Shown: positions 1 through 8,768, counted from the first letter of the stretch. The stretch: 44,235 nt of DNA from an uncultured Anaerovibrio sp. (GCA_934196075.1 CAKPVW010000012.1:1-44235); one strand, 5' to 3'. Notes: generated from the sequence alone by a model not told the origin. Made by a program: numbers and translations.

Positions 1-311
1 CTTCTAACGCCTTTAATTCGTTAAGAAGCGAGGCGCATTAATATGCCGTGGAAGGGTACATGCCATGCCTCTCAGTTCGTGTATTCACAGCAATTTCCCG
101 CCTTGGCACTGTTTGAGATTATTACCTTTCTCCGCTATGTGGTAGCAAATCAGTTGGTGGCATCGATAAGGCAGAATGATTCGCCAACAGCCGGAGGGGC
201 ATGACACTTTTGCGTTAGGAGGCTTCCTGCTTTTGCGAAGCAAAAGTGAGCCCGGTGGCACTCTCTACCATTCCGGAGTATGTGAATTGGCTCAGCGACA
301 AGCGGTATATA
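1..311. other. Unresolved non-coding, structured region
   Basis: No ORF here resembles a known protein. The DNA looks slightly more GC-rich than the genes that follow. An inverted-repeat cluster lies around 208-247, where ACTTTTGC and GCAAAAGT flank an inner CTTTTGC-GAA-GCAAAAG hairpin. A 54-codon open frame from about 43 has no recognisable family and no clear ribosome binding site. The stretch runs directly into the repeat arm at 312-425, so it may be the rest of a larger dispersed repeat or an element remnant. I cannot name it. Confidence 0.3.
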
Positions 312-425
312 TGCGTAAGGATAAACTATCAGGCAGGGTCATTTAGCCGACAGAGCAAAAGTCGTTATGACCGCAGGCTGTATCTCGAAAAAACTGGGGT
401 GTATAGCCATACAAATCAGAATTTT
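312..425 (+). repeat. Left arm of terminal inverted repeat
   Basis: Bases 312-381 are identical, in inverted orientation, to 44164-44233 (70 of 70). The similarity continues with scattered mismatches to about 425 (44120 on the other side), ending in a shared ACAAATCAGAATTT. The short ORF across it (246-428) resembles no family I know and the other copy does not keep it open, so it is probably not coding. The repeat ends just upstream of the trp promoter. Confidence 0.85.
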
Positions 426-455
426 TGACTTTAGCAAGAAAAATTCAAAAATGTC

Positions 456-484
456 TTGACAGGCAGGACAATTAGTTGTATCAT
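456..484 (+). promoter_or_regulatory. Sigma-A promoter of the trp operon
   Basis: TTGACA at 456-461 and TATCAT at 479-484 are separated by exactly 17 bp. Transcription should begin near 491, just ahead of the T-box leader, which gives a leader of about 470 nt before trpD. Confidence 0.8.
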
Positions 485-749
485 ATGAACCATCGAAGGG
501 AGCGTAGCTCCTGACAATCAAATACTCAAACCATTGAATGGGAAATAGTAGCTGATTTAGCTTATCTTCAGCGAGCCGGTGCCGTGAGAGCGGGTTGGTG
601 TGATGACCGGTGGTAAGGTTTTAGTGAATGGTCCCAGGAGGGTTCACCCAAATCCCTTGTGGAAAGTAGGCTGAAACGGTTGCTCCCGTTATAGAGCTGA
701 GGTATCGGAGGATTACTCCCGTACCAAGAGGATATTATATCGAGTGGCA

Positions 750-787
750 CGAACATTTCGTCTCGTTAGAGGGGAATGTTCGTTTTT
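750..787 (+). terminator. T-box terminator 1
   Basis: CGAACATT (750-757) pairs with AATGTTCG (775-782), with a TCTC/GAG inner helix, followed by TTTTT. The 5' arm overlaps the first T-box antiterminator, as required for mutually exclusive folding. Confidence 0.85.
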
Positions 788-833
788 ATTTATATAGCTA
801 TTGGATAGATATTGAATTTGGGTGGCACAGCGG

Positions 834-901
834 AACCATTTCGCCCCATGTATAATCTACGCAGTCAAATGTAGGTTGTACATGGAGTGAAATGGTTTTT
901 T
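834..901 (+). terminator. T-box terminator 2
   Basis: AACCATTTC (834-842) pairs with GAAATGGTT (889-897). The stem is extended inside by CCATGTA/TACATGG and CTAC/GTAG and ends in a run of six T. The 5' arm overlaps the second T-box sequence. It is longer than terminator 1 and the last barrier before trpD. Confidence 0.85.
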
Positions 902-961
902 ATTTTGAGTAATTTCAGAAGGTCAAAAGCAGCAAGCAGAAAGCAGAAAGGAAGATACATC

Positions 962-1981
962 ATGTTGAAGCAGTATATCGAAAAAATAATCAATGGTCAG
1001 AATCTCACTCAGCAGGAGGCCGGCAGGGCCATGGATATTATTCTCACAGGACAAGCCAATGACAGCCAGCTGGCCAGCTTCTTATCTGTCTTGAAAATGA
1101 AGGGCGAATCTGTGGACGAAATTGCAGGCTTTGCCAAGACTCTACTGGCTCATGCAGACCATGTACCTCATAGAGAGCCAGTAATGTGCAATTGCGGCAC
1201 TGGAGGAGATACCAAGAACACCTTCAATATTTCCACCACTGCAGCCTTTGTATTGGCAGCTGGTGGAGTAAGAGTAGCCAAGCATGGCAATCGAGGGGTG
1301 TCCAGTGCCAGTGGCAGTTCTGATGTGCTAGGAGAGTTGGGGGTTAAGTACAATCTTACTTCTGAGAAAGCAGGTAAAATCATTGATGATATTGGCGTAG
1401 CTTTCCTCTTTGCACCGGCCTTTAACAAGGCCATGAAATACGTAGCCAAAACTCGCCAAGAGCTGGGCTACAGAACGGTATTTAACCTGTTGGGACCTAT
1501 AATCAATCCAGCAGGACTGGATTACCAGATGGTAGGGGTTTATGACAAAAATCTCACGGAGCTTATAGCTGGTGTTTTAAAGGAAATCGGTGTCAAGCAT
1601 GCCATGGTTATTGCTTCCGAGGATGGTATGGATGAAATTTCCACCAATGCTCCTACCAAGGTCAGCGAGCTAAAGGATGGTCAGGTACTTACCTATGAAA
1701 TCAATCCAGTAGATTATGGCTTCCAGCCTGGTACTATAGCAGATTATGCAGGGGGAACACCGGCGGAGAATGCAGAAATTACCTTGAAAATTTTAAGGGG
1801 AGAGCTGCAGGGGCCCAAGCGTGATATTGTGGTTCTCAATGCAGGGGCCGCTCTCTACGCTGGTAATAAGGCGGAATCCATAGAGGCTGGCATTCAGTTG
1901 GCTCAGGAGATGATTGACAGCGGTAAGGCATTGGAAAAGCTGCAATTGTTGATTGCAGAAACTCAGGAGCTAGGCGCATGA
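962..1981 (+). CDS. trpD: Anthranilate phosphoribosyltransferase
   Basis: Transfers phosphoribosyl from PRPP to anthranilate, the second step of tryptophan synthesis in the cytoplasm. The 339-residue length is normal. The GTGGD phosphate-binding motif is at residues 79-83, followed by the conserved KHGNR segment and the SASGSSDVLGELG stretch. I place the start at ATG 962, with AAAGGAAG upstream; an in-frame ATG at 887 would lie inside the T-box terminator and add 25 unlikely residues. It is the first gene of the operon and its stop overlaps the trpF start (ATGA). Expression should depend on the T-box. Having trpD rather than trpE first is unusual. Confidence 0.97.
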   Translation: MLKQYIEKIINGQNLTQQEAGRAMDIILTGQANDSQLASFLSVLKMKGESVDEIAGFAKTLLAHADHVPHREPVMCNCGTGGDTKNTFNISTTAAFVLAAGGVRVAKHGNRGVSSASGSSDVLGELGVKYNLTSEKAGKIIDDIGVAFLFAPAFNKAMKYVAKTRQELGYRTVFNLLGPIINPAGLDYQMVGVYDKNLTELIAGVLKEIGVKHAMVIASEDGMDEISTNAPTKVSELKDGQVLTYEINPVDYGFQPGTIADYAGGTPAENAEITLKILRGELQGPKRDIVVLNAGAALYAGNKAESIEAGIQLAQEMIDSGKALEKLQLLIAETQELGA

Positions 1982-2604
1982 TTATCAAAATATGTGGGAT
2001 TCGGGATATGGAGGCCGCCCAGGCTGTTGCACAAGGGGCAGATATGATGGGCTTCATTATGAGCAATAGATATTGGCGGCATATAGAGCCAGCTAAAGTT
2101 AAGAGTATTTGCCAGCAGGTCAAGCCGTGTCATAAGGTAGGGGTTTTTGTAGATGAGCCTGTCTCTCAGGTGGCAGAGATGGCTAAAGAGTGTCATTTGA
2201 ATTTTGTACAGCTTCACGGACATGAAACCGTAGAATACGGTAAGGAGCTAAAAAAACTGTTAGCCCATAGCCCTATAGGTATTATCAAAGCCTTTCGCTA
2301 TGGTGATGATTTTACGTCGGCGTTGGCCAACAGTTATCCCGCAGATATGGTGCTGGTAGATAGCTTTAGCAGAAATACTGAGGGAGGCAGCGGTGTGGCC
2401 TTTGCTTGGACACAGGCGGCAAAGGCAATTAGGCAAATAGGGAAGCCCTATTTGATAGCCGGCGGTATTACCAAGGACAATATCAAGGAAGCTAAGAAAA
2501 TATTTCAGCCCTATAGTTTGGACATATCCAGTGCCCTAGAGTTAAATAAAAGAAAAAGTCCAGAATTAATTAGAGAATTTTTGATAAAGGCAGGTAAACT
2601 ATGA
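1978..2604 (+). CDS. trpF: Phosphoribosylanthranilate isomerase
   Basis: Isomerises N-(5-phosphoribosyl)anthranilate to CdRP, the third step of tryptophan synthesis. The 208 residues form one TIM barrel. It opens with IKICGIR, whose Cys is the usual catalytic base. FVQLHGHE and LVDS follow, and the phosphate-binding part includes LIAGGIT and LDISSALE near the C terminus. The start overlaps the trpD stop by 4 nt and the stop overlaps the trpC start by 4 nt, so translation is probably coupled. It is a free-standing gene, not fused to trpC as in enterobacteria. Confidence 0.96.
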   Translation: MIIKICGIRDMEAAQAVAQGADMMGFIMSNRYWRHIEPAKVKSICQQVKPCHKVGVFVDEPVSQVAEMAKECHLNFVQLHGHETVEYGKELKKLLAHSPIGIIKAFRYGDDFTSALANSYPADMVLVDSFSRNTEGGSGVAFAWTQAAKAIRQIGKPYLIAGGITKDNIKEAKKIFQPYSLDISSALELNKRKSPELIREFLIKAGKL

Positions 2605-3377
2605 GAGATATATTGGCAGAAATTGTGGAGGCCAAAAGGGATGTAGTGGCCAAGGCCAAAGAAAAGCTGCCGCTGCATCAGGTGCAGAAGCTGGCACGGG
2701 AGCATGTAGGTTGCTTTCCTATGAATTATAGGTTTCGGCAAGATGGCTGGGGGCTGATTGCCGAGTGCAAGCTGCAATCTCCCTCCAAGGGAAATTTTGG
2801 CCATAATCACACAGTGACAGAATTAGCCCAGATGTACGAAAAAGCTGGTGCCACCATGCTTTCTGTCCATACAGATGCCCATTTCTTAGGCAGAAATGAG
2901 GATATCCCCATGGTGAAGCAGCTTGTCTCTATTCCAGTTCTCAGGAAAGAATTTATTATAGATAAATATCAGATATACGAATCCCGGATGCTGGGGGCAG
3001 ATGCTATTTTACTTATCGCAAGAATACTGACTGCTAATCAGCTGGAGGAATATCTCCAATTGGCTTGGAGTCTGGGCATGGATGCCTTGGTGGAGGTACA
3101 TGATGAAGAGGATATGGCCAAGGCTTTGGCTACTCAAGCAAGGTTTATTGGTATTAACAATCGAAATTTGAAATATTTCCAAACCACCATTCAAAATACT
3201 TTAGATTTACTGCCAGTGGCAGATAGAAATCGTGTACTAATCAGCGAAAGCGGTATTCATACTTTGGAGGAAGCTAGGTTGCTGAGACAGGCAGGTTTGC
3301 AGGGAATTCTGGTAGGAGAGGGCTTATCCACAGCTCCTGATGTGGAGGTTATGACCAGGGCTATGGCTCAGCTTTAG
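2601..3377 (+). CDS. trpC: Indole-3-glycerol phosphate synthase
   Basis: Closes the indole ring: CdRP to indole-3-glycerol phosphate. The 258 residues are the normal single-domain length. Family signatures include LIAECKLQSPSKG (catalytic Glu and Lys of the E-x-K-x-x-SPS motif), VLRKEFIID (catalytic Lys), DAILLIARIL, VEVHDEED, IGINNRNL and ISESGI. It overlaps trpF at its start. The 80-bp gap to trpB is the widest in the operon but holds no convincing terminator, so trpB is probably co-transcribed. Confidence 0.97.
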   Translation: MRDILAEIVEAKRDVVAKAKEKLPLHQVQKLAREHVGCFPMNYRFRQDGWGLIAECKLQSPSKGNFGHNHTVTELAQMYEKAGATMLSVHTDAHFLGRNEDIPMVKQLVSIPVLRKEFIIDKYQIYESRMLGADAILLIARILTANQLEEYLQLAWSLGMDALVEVHDEEDMAKALATQARFIGINNRNLKYFQTTIQNTLDLLPVADRNRVLISESGIHTLEEARLLRQAGLQGILVGEGLSTAPDVEVMTRAMAQL

Positions 3378-3457
3378 AGGTCACCAGCTAGCAGAACCTA
3401 TTTGGCAGGAATGAAATTTAGCATAAATTATACTTAAAATAGACGGAGGATATCATT

Positions 3458-4654
3458 ATGGCAATAGAGAATAAAAAGGGCAGATTTGGCAAATTTGGCG
3501 GACAATATGTACCGGAAATCGTGATGCCGGTACTGAACCAGCTTGAGGAAGCCTATGAAAAATATAGAAGAGATCCAGATTTTTTGGCAGACTTGCGGAA
3601 ATACTATGTGGAGTATGCTGGCCGTCCTACCCTTTTGTATTATGCAGATAAGCTGACTCAACACTATGGGGGAGCCAAAATCTATCTCAAGCGAGAGGAT
3701 TTGCTTCACACCGGTGCCCACAAGATTAACAATGCTTTGGGACAGGCTCTTTTAGCTCAGCGCATGGGCAAGAATCAGGTTATTGCTGAAACTGGTGCTG
3801 GTCAGCATGGTGTAGCCACTGCTACTGTGGCAGCCCTCTTTGGCATGAAATGCAAGGTGTTTATGGGAGCTGTGGATATTGAGCGACAGAAGCTAAACGT
3901 ATTCCGCATGAAGCTGTTAGGAGCAGAGGTGGTTCCTGTGACCACTGGGACAGGTACCCTGAAGGATGCCACCAGCGAGGCTATCCGCTACTGGGCTGCA
4001 CATATTGATGATACCCATTATATTATTGGCTCTGCTGTAGGGCCTCATCCATATCCAACTATGGTAAGAGATTTTCAATCTGTCATTGGTAAGGAAATCC
4101 GTCAGCAGATTCAGCAGGAAACTGGTGGCCGAGTTGATTATCTGATAGCTTGTGTAGGAGGCGGCTCCAATGCCATTGGTACCTTCTATGAGTTCAAGGA
4201 CGATGCCCAGGTGAAAAAATTCGGGGTGGAGGCTGCTGGCCGAGGCCCAGCTCAGGGGGATAATGCCCAGACCCTTTCCAATCCCCATAATCGCCCTGGA
4301 GTTCTCCATGGAGCCTATAGCTATCTGGCTCAGGATGATGATGGTCAGGTCATAAAGGTATATTCTATTTCTGCTGGTTTGGATTATCCCGGTGTTGGGC
4401 CGGAACATTCCATGTTCCATGAACAGGGCGTGGTGAAATATGTAGGTATTAATGATCAAGAGGCACTGGATGCCTTTCAGCTTCTGTGTCGTACTGAGGG
4501 CATTATTCCAGCCGTGGAAAGCTCCCATGCTTTAGCTTATTTGGAAAAGTTGATGCCTTATACCAAGCCAGAGGAAGTGGTGGTAGTAACCCTATCTGGT
4601 CGCGGAGACAAGGATGTGCAGCAGGTAGCAAAGGTACTGGGAGAGGAGATTTGA
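3458..4654 (+). CDS. trpB: Tryptophan synthase beta chain
   Basis: Condenses indole with serine to make tryptophan, using PLP, in an alpha2beta2 complex with TrpA. The 398 residues match the family. The PLP lysine is K89 in [18 protein letters not shown] and the phosphate-binding GGGSNAIG follow, with the HNRPGVLHG and GPEHS segments. This is a standard TrpB1-type protein, not the stand-alone TrpB2. GGAGG lies just upstream of the start, and the stop overlaps the trpA start by 4 nt, fitting stoichiometric production of the two subunits. Confidence 0.98.
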   Translation: MAIENKKGRFGKFGGQYVPEIVMPVLNQLEEAYEKYRRDPDFLADLRKYYVEYAGRPTLLYYADKLTQHYGGAKIYLKREDLLHTGAHKINNALGQALLAQRMGKNQVIAETGAGQHGVATATVAALFGMKCKVFMGAVDIERQKLNVFRMKLLGAEVVPVTTGTGTLKDATSEAIRYWAAHIDDTHYIIGSAVGPHPYPTMVRDFQSVIGKEIRQQIQQETGGRVDYLIACVGGGSNAIGTFYEFKDDAQVKKFGVEAAGRGPAQGDNAQTLSNPHNRPGVLHGAYSYLAQDDDGQVIKVYSISAGLDYPGVGPEHSMFHEQGVVKYVGINDQEALDAFQLLCRTEGIIPAVESSHALAYLEKLMPYTKPEEVVVVTLSGRGDKDVQQVAKVLGEEI

Positions 4655-5451
4655 TGATGACACGTGTAGAAAACAAATTTGCAGAATTGAAAAAAACAGG
4701 TAAAAAGGGCCTGATTATCTATATAACCGCTGGAATTCCTGAGGTAGACTCCACTGTGAAGCTGGTACTGGAAGTCGAAAAGGCTGGTGCAGATATGGTG
4801 GAGCTGGGTATACCCTTTTCGGACCCTATGGCCGATGGGCCTGTGATTCAAAGGGCGTCCTATGAAGCTATTCAAAATGGCATGAAGCTGGCTAGGGTAC
4901 TGGATATTGTCAAGGAAATTCGCAAATATTCCCAAATCCCTCTAGTGGCTATGGGGTATATTAATAATATGCTAAGCTATGGTTTTGAGAAATTAGCTGG
5001 TGATGCTAAGGAAGCTGGTCTGGATGGCTTCATTATTCCCGATGTTCCCCATGAGGAATCTGGGGAGCTGAAAAAGGCCTGCCAGAACAATGGCCTGCAT
5101 TTGGTAGAATTCGTTACGCCGGGCACTACTGATGAAAGGATTGGTGAAACCTGTACTACTGCCGATGGGTTTATTTACTGCGTATCTGTGAACGGCGTTA
5201 CCGGTGTGCAGAAAATAGATTATAGCTCGATTAACAAAGTTATCAGCCATGTGAAAAAGCAGACTGCTACTCCTTGTGCTGTAGGCTTTGGCATTGGCAG
5301 TCCTGAGGCAGCCGTGGAGGCAGCGGCAGAGGCAGATGCAGTTATTGTAGGCTCTGCTGTGGTGAAGAAGATATTGACTGGGGCAGTGGAGGAGGCCATG
5401 GATTTGATAGGCGCTCTTCGCCAGGCATTGGATAAGCATTATCATAAATAA
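4651..5451 (+). CDS. trpA: Tryptophan synthase alpha chain
   Basis: Cleaves indole-3-glycerol phosphate to indole, which is channelled to TrpB. The 266-residue TIM barrel carries the signature [17 protein letters not shown] with the catalytic Glu and Asp. PDVPHEE and [11 protein letters not shown] follow, and the phosphate loop lies in VGFGIGSPE and VGSAVV. A tandem ATGATG start leaves a one-codon ambiguity. It is followed 16 bp later by trpE, so the pathway's first enzyme sits behind its last. Confidence 0.97.
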   Translation: MMMTRVENKFAELKKTGKKGLIIYITAGIPEVDSTVKLVLEVEKAGADMVELGIPFSDPMADGPVIQRASYEAIQNGMKLARVLDIVKEIRKYSQIPLVAMGYINNMLSYGFEKLAGDAKEAGLDGFIIPDVPHEESGELKKACQNNGLHLVEFVTPGTTDERIGETCTTADGFIYCVSVNGVTGVQKIDYSSINKVISHVKKQTATPCAVGFGIGSPEAAVEAAAEADAVIVGSAVVKKILTGAVEEAMDLIGALRQALDKHYHK

Positions 5452-5467
5452 GAGGCAGGTGTAGAAA

Positions 5468-6964
5468 ATGAAGCTGACTCCTAAAAGAGAAGAATTCAAA
5501 AAGCTGGCTCAGGCTGCCAATCTGGTAGCAGTCAGCACGCAAATAGATACGGATTTGGACACTCCGGTTTCCATGTATTACAAGCTGGTGGGGGAAGAAA
5601 AGGGATTTTTGCTGGAATCTGTGGACGCCCATCAGAAGTTTGGCCGGTTCTCTTTTATTGGTGCAGATCCTTTTATCAATTTACAGATTTACAAGGACCA
5701 TCTGATGGTTCAGGAGAATGAGCTGATGAAGGCGTTGGATGGCAGTCCTGTGGACACTATGAATCATTATATGCAGAAATTCCGGGCGGTACTGGGGAAT
5801 CAGCAGCTGCCTTTGGCTAATGGCGGTGCTGTAGGTTATTTCAATTATGAAATCTCCAGTGTTTTTGATCGAGTACGAGGTACAGAAATCCCAGAGGATG
5901 AGCTTTTGGGGCAGTTTATGATATGCAGGATTCTTATGGTGTTTGACCAGCAAAAGAATGCCTCTCAGCTTATTTATCTGGCAGATGTTAACCATGGCGA
6001 AAATATGGATGAGGTTTATGACAAGGTGGAAAAAAGAATGGCAGATTTGGTACAGCAGCTGTATAAGCCTGTGTCAACTAGCAGTCATTCCGCTCCGCCA
6101 CGACAGGACAAGCTGGATTTTTTGGCTCAATATGGGGAAATGCCAGCGGAATGGGCCAAGACCATTGCCAAATGCAAGGAATATATTAATGCTGGGGATA
6201 TTTTTCAGGTGGTGCCGTCTCGTCAGTTCCGCACTAGATTAACCAAGCCTGCCTTTCACTTCTATCGCCGTCTGCGTCAGGTAAACCCATCACCCTATAT
6301 GTTTTACATGAATTTCGGCAAAAAGAAATTCGTGGCAGCTTCTCCAGAAATGCTGGTGAAGGTTGCTGGGGAATTTGTTTACACTTATCCTATTGCCGGC
6401 ACTAGGCGTCGAGGTCAAAATGAGGCTGAGGATGTGGTTTTAGAGGCGGAGCTGAAGGCAGATATCAAGGAATGTGCGGAACACTCCATGCTGGTGGATT
6501 TGGCTCGCAACGATATTGGCCGCATCAGTGAAGCTGGCTCCGTGGAGGTTACCAAGCTGCGTCAGGTTGAGAGATTTTCCCACGTGATGCACATGGTTTC
6601 AGAAGTGCGGGGCAAGCTGAAGCAAGACTATACCCCTATGGATGTGCTAAAGGCCTGCTTCCCGGCTGGGACGGTCAGCGGTGCCCCTAAGCTGAGAGCT
6701 ATGGAGATTATTCACGAGCTAGAGCCGGTGAAGCGGGGGCCTTATGCTGGAACTGTAGGCTATATGGATTTTGCCGGCAATATGGATATGTGCATTACCC
6801 TGCGCACCATGTTTATTGATGGAGACATAGGCTATATTCAATCTGGTGCAGGGATTGTCTATGACTCCAAGGCCGAGTTTGAATACAAGGAAATTCTGCA
6901 AAAATCCAAGGCTATGTTTACTGTGGTAGAGGAGGTGGAAAATGATGTTGTTGCTTTTAGATAA
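5468..6964 (+). CDS. trpE: Anthranilate synthase component I
   Basis: Makes anthranilate from chorismate, using ammonia delivered by TrpG. The 498 residues show an N-terminal regulatory part with the tryptophan-binding LLES motif (FLLESVDAH), which implies end-product inhibition. The chorismate-binding domain follows, with QVVPSRQF, NPSPYMFYM, ASPEMLV, GTRRRG, DLARNDIGR, FPAGTVSGAPK, GPYAGTVGY and SGAGIV. The lack of a PABA-specific pattern, and the trp context, favour TrpE over PabB. Its last 23 bases overlap trpG in another frame, consistent with coupled subunit synthesis. Confidence 0.96.
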   Translation: MKLTPKREEFKKLAQAANLVAVSTQIDTDLDTPVSMYYKLVGEEKGFLLESVDAHQKFGRFSFIGADPFINLQIYKDHLMVQENELMKALDGSPVDTMNHYMQKFRAVLGNQQLPLANGGAVGYFNYEISSVFDRVRGTEIPEDELLGQFMICRILMVFDQQKNASQLIYLADVNHGENMDEVYDKVEKRMADLVQQLYKPVSTSSHSAPPRQDKLDFLAQYGEMPAEWAKTIAKCKEYINAGDIFQVVPSRQFRTRLTKPAFHFYRRLRQVNPSPYMFYMNFGKKKFVAASPEMLVKVAGEFVYTYPIAGTRRRGQNEAEDVVLEAELKADIKECAEHSMLVDLARNDIGRISEAGSVEVTKLRQVERFSHVMHMVSEVRGKLKQDYTPMDVLKACFPAGTVSGAPKLRAMEIIHELEPVKRGPYAGTVGYMDFAGNMDMCITLRTMFIDGDIGYIQSGAGIVYDSKAEFEYKEILQKSKAMFTVVEEVENDVVAFR

Positions 6965-7511
6965 TTACGACTCCTTTACCTATAATGTTTATCAGCTTTT
7001 ATCATCTTTAGGGGCTTCTGTGGAAGTTATCCGTAATGACCAGATAACAGTGGGGGAGATTGCCAAGAGAGGCTATGAGGCGGTAGTTATTTCCCCTGGA
7101 CCGGGAGTGCCAGCCGATGCTGGCATTACCGAGGAGCTTATTCGTCAGCTCAAGGGCCAACTGCCTATATTGGGTATCTGTCTGGGACATCAGGCTATTG
7201 GGGAGGCTTTTGGTGGCAAAGTGGTACGAGCTGGGGAGATTGTCCACGGCAAAACTTCCCCTCTGCGGCATAATGGCAAAGGGCTTTATGCTGGCCTGGC
7301 TCAAAATATTTCTGTAGGCCGCTATCATTCCTTGATTGTGGATAGGGCTAGCCTGCCCAAATGTCTAGAGATTACCTCAGAGCTGGACAACGGCATGATT
7401 ATGGGTCTCCGTCATCGGGAGTATGATATTGAAGGCATTCAGTTTCACCCAGAATCAATTTTAACGCCCCAAGGAAAATTAATGCTGGAAAATTTCCTGA
7501 ACCGTCTTTGA
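6942..7511 (+). CDS. trpG: Anthranilate synthase component II (glutamine amidotransferase)
   Basis: Class I glutamine amidotransferase that feeds ammonia to TrpE. It begins LLLLDNYDSFTYN, has the nucleophile C80 in GICLGHQ, and ends with the His-Glu pair in QFHPESIL. The 189 residues fit a stand-alone TrpG. It starts inside trpE (ATGATG at 6942/6945). Such subunits often also serve PabB in folate synthesis; no pabB lies nearby, so dual use is possible but not shown. It is the last gene of the operon, and no strong terminator follows before the next gene. Confidence 0.95.
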   Translation: MMLLLLDNYDSFTYNVYQLLSSLGASVEVIRNDQITVGEIAKRGYEAVVISPGPGVPADAGITEELIRQLKGQLPILGICLGHQAIGEAFGGKVVRAGEIVHGKTSPLRHNGKGLYAGLAQNISVGRYHSLIVDRASLPKCLEITSELDNGMIMGLRHREYDIEGIQFHPESILTPQGKLMLENFLNRL

Positions 7512-7703
7512 AAATCTTTTCTCAAGAGGAAAACATCCCTCTGTAACAAATGGGTATAATTAAATCATCAAAGCTAAATGTTATGCTAATCAATTAGCCA
7601 AGGAAGGCTGTTTTGCAGTATCTGGTGTGGTCAGCAGGCCTTGCAGGCATTGATAGCTTGCTATGGATGATAAATTTGACAGTTTGTTATAGGGGGAATT
7701 TTT

Positions 7704-8633
7704 GTGATTTTGGTAATAAATCTCAACGCATCTGTGGATAAGAGATATAAAATGAAAGACTTAATCAAGGGTGAGGTTATGCGGGCTGCTGAGGTAGATA
7801 ATACTCCCGGTGGCAAGGGTATTCACGTAGCCAATGTAGCCACTATTCTTGGTGAGGATTGCATTGCCACCGGTTATCTGGGGGGCAAAAGCGGTGAGTT
7901 TATCAGCGAAAAGCTGCAGGACTATGGCATAAAGCAGGATTTTGTGCAGGTGGCTGGGGAAACCCGTTCCTGCTTGGCTATCATAACGGAAAGTGGAGCA
8001 CAGACAGAGATTTTGGAGCCAGGTCCTACTGTGACAGCTCAAGAACAGGAAGTTTTTATAGCAAAGTATAAGGAATTGCTGGGCAAGGCTACTGTGGTAG
8101 CAGCATCTGGCAGTATGCCCAAGGGATTGCCTGGGGATTTCTATGGTCAGCTTATTAGATTGGCCCACAAGGTCGGCAAGCCATTTCTTCTTGATACCAG
8201 CGGTGAGGCATTGATTCAGGGTATCAAGGCACAGCCATATTTTGTGAAGCCTAATAATGATGAAATCAAGGTGCTGGTAGGAGCAGAACTGCGTAGTGAT
8301 GAGGATATTGTTCATGTGCTGCAGAAGTTTATGGAGGATGGCATTAAACTGCCCGTAATTTCCCTTGGTGCTCAAGGCTCTATGGCTGGCTACAACCAGC
8401 ATGTATACAAGATTACTGTGCCCAAGATTCAGTGCAAGAATCCAGTAGGCTCTGGAGATTCCTTTGTAGCTGGTATTGCGGTAGGTATTGAGCGGGGCAT
8501 GGCCATTGAGGATATTCTTTCCCTTGGCGCAGCTTGCGGCACTGCTAATGCCATGGAAGACGAAAGCGGTTTTGTACAGAAGACCATTGTAGAGGAATTG
8601 TTCCCTCAGATTAAAATTCAACAAGTACTGTAA
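7704..8633 (+). CDS. PfkB-family sugar-phosphate kinase (1-phosphofructokinase / tagatose-6-phosphate kinase type)
   Basis: The 309 residues form a ribokinase-fold carbohydrate kinase. The start INLNASVDKRY is typical of FruK/LacC proteins. GGKGIHVA is the first PfkB signature, and NPVGSGDSFVAG near the C terminus supplies the catalytic Asp and anion hole. The start is GTG 7704, with AGGGGG nine bases upstream. No fructose PTS genes or DeoR-type regulator lie beside it, so 1-phosphofructokinase and tagatose-6-phosphate kinase cannot be told apart here. With a galactan-degrading enzyme downstream, a tagatose role is conceivable, but the two are separated by terminators. It ends at a hairpin terminator. 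Confidence 0.85.
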   Translation: MILVINLNASVDKRYKMKDLIKGEVMRAAEVDNTPGGKGIHVANVATILGEDCIATGYLGGKSGEFISEKLQDYGIKQDFVQVAGETRSCLAIITESGAQTEILEPGPTVTAQEQEVFIAKYKELLGKATVVAASGSMPKGLPGDFYGQLIRLAHKVGKPFLLDTSGEALIQGIKAQPYFVKPNNDEIKVLVGAELRSDEDIVHVLQKFMEDGIKLPVISLGAQGSMAGYNQHVYKITVPKIQCKNPVGSGDSFVAGIAVGIERGMAIEDILSLGAACGTANAMEDESGFVQKTIVEELFPQIKIQQVL

Positions 8634-8663
8634 AAAACTTTTTATTGTATATACACTCTCCCA

Positions 8664-8698
8664 AACCCTCTGATTGTTGTAGGAGCAGTCAGAGGGTT
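8664..8698 (+). terminator. Terminator after the PfkB-family kinase
   Basis: A perfect 10-bp stem, AACCCTCTGA (8664-8673) with TCAGAGGGTT (8689-8698), is followed by an AT-rich ATTTAATT tail rather than a clean T run. Confidence 0.65.
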
Positions 8699-8751
8699 AT
8701 TTAATTGGAAATAATTTTTATATTTTTAATAATGAAAATAGTCTGAAAAGA

Positions 8752-8768
8752 TTTTCATGCCATGAAAA
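8752..8768. promoter_or_regulatory. 17-bp perfect palindrome upstream of the SLH-porin gene
   Basis: TTTTCATG-C-CATGAAAA is a perfect inverted repeat about 170 bp before the porin start. It sits in AT-rich DNA that also holds a second inverted pair (GAAAAT at 8734 with ATTTTC at 8751) and a TAGAAT candidate -10 at 8790. It looks like an operator for a dimeric regulator. A TTGACA also occurs at 8887-8892 but has no good -10 partner, so I cannot place the true promoter. Confidence 0.4.

Larger units (their letters stand above)
530..901 (+). promoter_or_regulatory. Trp-specific T-box leader, partly tandem
   Basis: This is a T-box riboswitch sensing uncharged tRNA-Trp. Stem I shows the AGTA half of the loop-E motif (547-550), a GAGCCGGTG/TGAGAGC apical region and, on the 3' side, GAA followed by the specifier TGG (629-631), the Trp codon. 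Two T-box antiterminator sequences follow: GAGTGGCAC (742-750) and GGGTGGCACAGCGG (820-833). Both have TGGC in the bulge, as expected for pairing with a tRNA whose discriminator base is G, as in tRNA-Trp. Each is followed by its own terminator. There is no room for a second Stem I between them. Uncharged tRNA-Trp should promote read-through into trpD. Confidence 0.92.

Noticed and set aside
246..428. Open frame of 60 codons across the left repeat arm
   Set aside because: No ribosome binding site or family resemblance; the frame is not preserved in the inverted copy, so it is probably chance.
339..521. Minus-strand frame over the repeat and trp promoter
   Set aside because: It runs through the promoter, resembles no known protein, and the same reading is interrupted in the other repeat copy.
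568..756. Minus-strand open frame within the leader
   Set aside because: It lies wholly within the T-box RNA, which explains the sequence.
887..961. Upstream ATG giving a 25-residue extension of TrpD
   Set aside because: The ATG is inside the second T-box terminator and the extra residues do not match the family; ATG 962 has the ribosome binding site.
3378..3457. Possible internal promoter before trpB (TTGGCA near 3402)
   Set aside because: No -10 lies at a suitable distance, so it cannot be supported.
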